Assembly: GCA_903904335.1 (NCBI GenBank)
Contig: CAIVCF010000100.1
Coordinates: 1-45,205 of the forward strand
DNA from: an uncultured Chitinophagaceae bacterium
GTDB taxonomy: Bacteria; Bacteroidota; Bacteroidia; Chitinophagales; Chitinophagaceae
Direction: 5' to 3'
DNA length: 45,205 bases
Part shown: piece after piece, positions 43,988-45,205 of the stretch
Layout: every line of letters starts with the position of its first letter
Numbering within the stretch: the first letter of the stretch is position 1
Notes under the pieces: model-generated
The model's database searches: none
Told to the model about the DNA's origin: nothing
The model's input: only the letters and a program-made list of their open reading frames with translations
Program-made: the position numbers and the translations under genes

Positions 43988-44059
43988 TATATGAGGGTCA
44001 TATACGCTTTATATAGGGAGTATCTAAGGAGTATATAGGGAGTAAGATATAAAGCGTAT
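43988..44059. promoter_or_regulatory. Dense symmetric element: palindrome, inverted repeat and 11-bp tandem repeats
   Basis: In the 301-base gap 43863-44163, TATATGA (43988-43994), GGG, TCATATA (43998-44004) forms a palindrome. It overlaps the left arm of a perfect 13-bp inverted repeat, ATACGCTTTATAT (44002-44014) and ATATAAAGCGTAT (44047-44059). The 32 bases between the arms are about three tandem 11-base units, agggagtatct, aaggagtatat and agggagtaag. An 11-base period is close to one DNA turn, as in sites for cooperatively bound regulators. It ends 104 bases before the DUF6526 gene. An operator or a structured RNA are both possible. The rest of the gap shows nothing recognisable. Confidence 0.5.
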
Positions 44060-44163
44060 GGAAGTGACAAAAGCCTGTATTTTGCATGAAGAAATGAGCT
44101 GTTTTGGCCACTAAAGATTCTATGGGTTAAAATAAATACCTTTCAAGAAATAAACTGCTTACC

Positions 44164-44592
44164 ATGAAAGAACAAAATCTTCAAAATCATTCCCGTTATG
44201 TGCCCTTGTATCATTATGTTTCCTCAACACTGATACTGGCGATATTGATCGGTTCCATTATTAATTTGTGTCATTGCACACCCGAAACATGTTATTCTGC
44301 ATCATTGATCGTAGCATTGACGGTTACACTGGGTCTTGTTTGGTACTTTGCAAGATCATTTGCATTGAAAGCACAGGATCGTGCGATCAGGGCTGAAGAA
44401 AATTTTCGTCATTTTATTCTTGCCGGTAAACCACTCGACAGTAAATTAAGAATAGGACAAATTATTGCATTAAGATTTGCTGGTGATGATGAGTTTGTTG
44501 CATTGGCAAAACGTGCGGTGGACGAAAATTTGCCCAACAAAGAAATCAAACAAGCCATTAAAAATTGGCGTGCTGATCATGATCGTGCATAA
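44164..44592 (+). CDS. DUF6526-family membrane protein
   Basis: This 142-residue protein has two membrane helices near the N terminus, STLILAILIGSIINL and SASLIVALTVTLGLVWYFA. A cytoplasmic helical tail follows, with FRHFILAGKPLDSKLRIGQI, ALRFAGDDEFVALAKRAVDE and IKQAIKNWRADHDRA. The 'LRIGQIiALRFAgDdEFv.L..ra' segment marks the DUF6526 family, widespread in Bacteroidota and Firmicutes and of unknown function. The start at 44164 gives a hydrophilic lead (MKEQNLQNHSRYVPLYHY) as in family members. A symmetric repeat element lies upstream. Its stop codon directly abuts the stop of the convergent thioesterase gene. Confidence 0.88.
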   Translation: MKEQNLQNHSRYVPLYHYVSSTLILAILIGSIINLCHCTPETCYSASLIVALTVTLGLVWYFARSFALKAQDRAIRAEENFRHFILAGKPLDSKLRIGQIIALRFAGDDEFVALAKRAVDENLPNKEIKQAIKNWRADHDRA

Positions 44593-45003
44593 CTAATTAA
44601 AATACGGTTTGATCGTATTCAATAATTGAGAAGGCATTACTGTCTTCTCTTTTGTTTTAGCATTAATGAAATACAAGACCACTCTGCCAATCGTCAATAA
44701 TTTGCCGGCTTCATTATACACTTCCTGATGAAATTCGATACGATGATCTATCGGTAATTCTTTTAACATTGTCTTTACGGTAAGCAGGTCATCATAATGA
44801 GCGGGTCGTAAAAATTTTGAATGCAATTCCACAATGGGCATTACCACACCCATCGCTTCCATGTCTTTGTATGTGAAACCTAAGCTACGTATGCTTTCGG
44901 CTCTGCCGACTTCAAAATATTGAGCGTAATTGCCGTGGTAAACCACATTCATCTGGTCTGTTTCGGCATACCTTACCCTGATCAAAGTTGTGCTTTCGAA
45001 CAT
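44593..45003 (-). CDS. Acyl-CoA thioesterase (4HBT hotdog family, YbgC-like)
   Basis: This 136-residue single hotdog-fold enzyme hydrolyses acyl-CoA thioesters. The start is the ATG at 45003; the codon before it is TTG. The family signature RVRYAETDQMNVVYHGNYAQ contains the catalytic Asp and the helix start. FEVGRAESIRSLGFTYKDME and the strand segment YDDLLTVKTMLKELPIDHRI complete the fold, which ends in VLYFINAKTKEKTVMP. The specific acyl substrate is unknown; YbgC relatives prefer short or aromatic acyl groups. It converges with the DUF6526 gene with no intergenic space. Confidence 0.92.
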   Translation of the reverse strand: MFESTTLIRVRYAETDQMNVVYHGNYAQYFEVGRAESIRSLGFTYKDMEAMGVVMPIVELHSKFLRPAHYDDLLTVKTMLKELPIDHRIEFHQEVYNEAGKLLTIGRVVLYFINAKTKEKTVMPSQLLNTIKPYFN

Positions 45004-45158
45004 CAAATAAAATTTGTGGTAAAGTTATTGCTGTTTTCTTCTTTATCCACAAAGAATGAAACAGTCAATAAAAAATATCGCATCGTGTTAACTTTAAGTG
45101 ATTTTACTTTTTATTAAGATAGAAAAAGAAATCTTTGTTACAAGTATTCTCCAATATT

Positions 45159-45205
45159 ATGCAGAAAATCCTCAAAATCATAACCGCAGTTTGTTTTTGT
45201 TGTAC
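45159..45205 (+). CDS. Start of a probable exported protein (runs off right edge)
   Basis: An ATG at 45159 opens a frame to the window end reading MQKILKIITAVCFCC. Two Lys followed by a hydrophobic stretch is the start of a signal peptide or lipoprotein signal. Only 15 full codons are visible, so no function can be given. The 155-base region between it and the divergent thioesterase gene leaves room for both promoters. Confidence 0.5.
   Translation, partial: MQKILKIITAVCFCC

Noticed and set aside
43981-44060. CRISPR-like reading of the GGAGTA repeats
   Set aside because: Units are 11 bases and contiguous, with no spacers and no cas genes in the window.

Overview
The window is AT-rich bacterial chromosome from a member of the Bacteroidota, most likely family Chitinophagaceae. 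The evidence is a SusC/SusD pair under an ECF sigma / FecR system, GH144 enzymes of the kind first described from Chitinophaga, starts without Shine-Dalgarno sequences, and many lipoproteins. No species can be named from sequence alone.

Layout. (1) 1-1314: an insertion-sequence scar, with the first 30 codons of an IS30-type transposase running off the left edge and a complete IS4-type transposase beside it. (2) 1585-24178: a polysaccharide utilisation locus (PUL), all on the + strand. It holds an ECF sigma factor and FecR-type anti-sigma factor, a SusC-like TonB-dependent porin with an N-terminal STN signalling domain, a SusD lipoprotein and a LamG-fold lipoprotein, then a strong terminator. 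A tightly packed operon follows: a seven-haem c-type cytochrome lipoprotein, a large FG-GAP/ASPIC lipoprotein, GH144, GH30, GH144, GH144, GH43 with a discoidin domain, and GH3. (3) 24261-30574: a bidirectional terminator, tRNA-Leu(GAG), argS, a GtrA-like membrane protein, dnaK, small unknown genes and a dihaem cytochrome. (4) 30786-45205: core metabolism and envelope genes, namely 4-alpha-glucanotransferase, dipeptide epimerase, a VWA protein, hpt, a LysM glucosaminidase, an O-methyltransferase, a 2-oxo-acid dehydrogenase E2, cinA, a PBP4-type carboxypeptidase, a DUF6526 protein and a thioesterase. The first codons of an exported protein lie at the right edge.

How the PUL probably works (inference from families). 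SusC/SusD and the LamG lipoprotein bind and import oligosaccharides. STN-FecR-sigma signalling switches the locus on. The GH144 enzymes cut beta-1,2-glucan, the GH30 probably cuts beta-1,6-glucan or a related beta-glucan, and the GH3 releases glucose. The best candidates for something not routinely described are: three tandem GH144 paralogues, one with a DD-to-NN change beside the active site; a seven-haem cytochrome co-transcribed with glucan hydrolases; a compact symmetric DNA element at 43988-44059; and a small ORF/possible dispersed repeat at 39114-39248.
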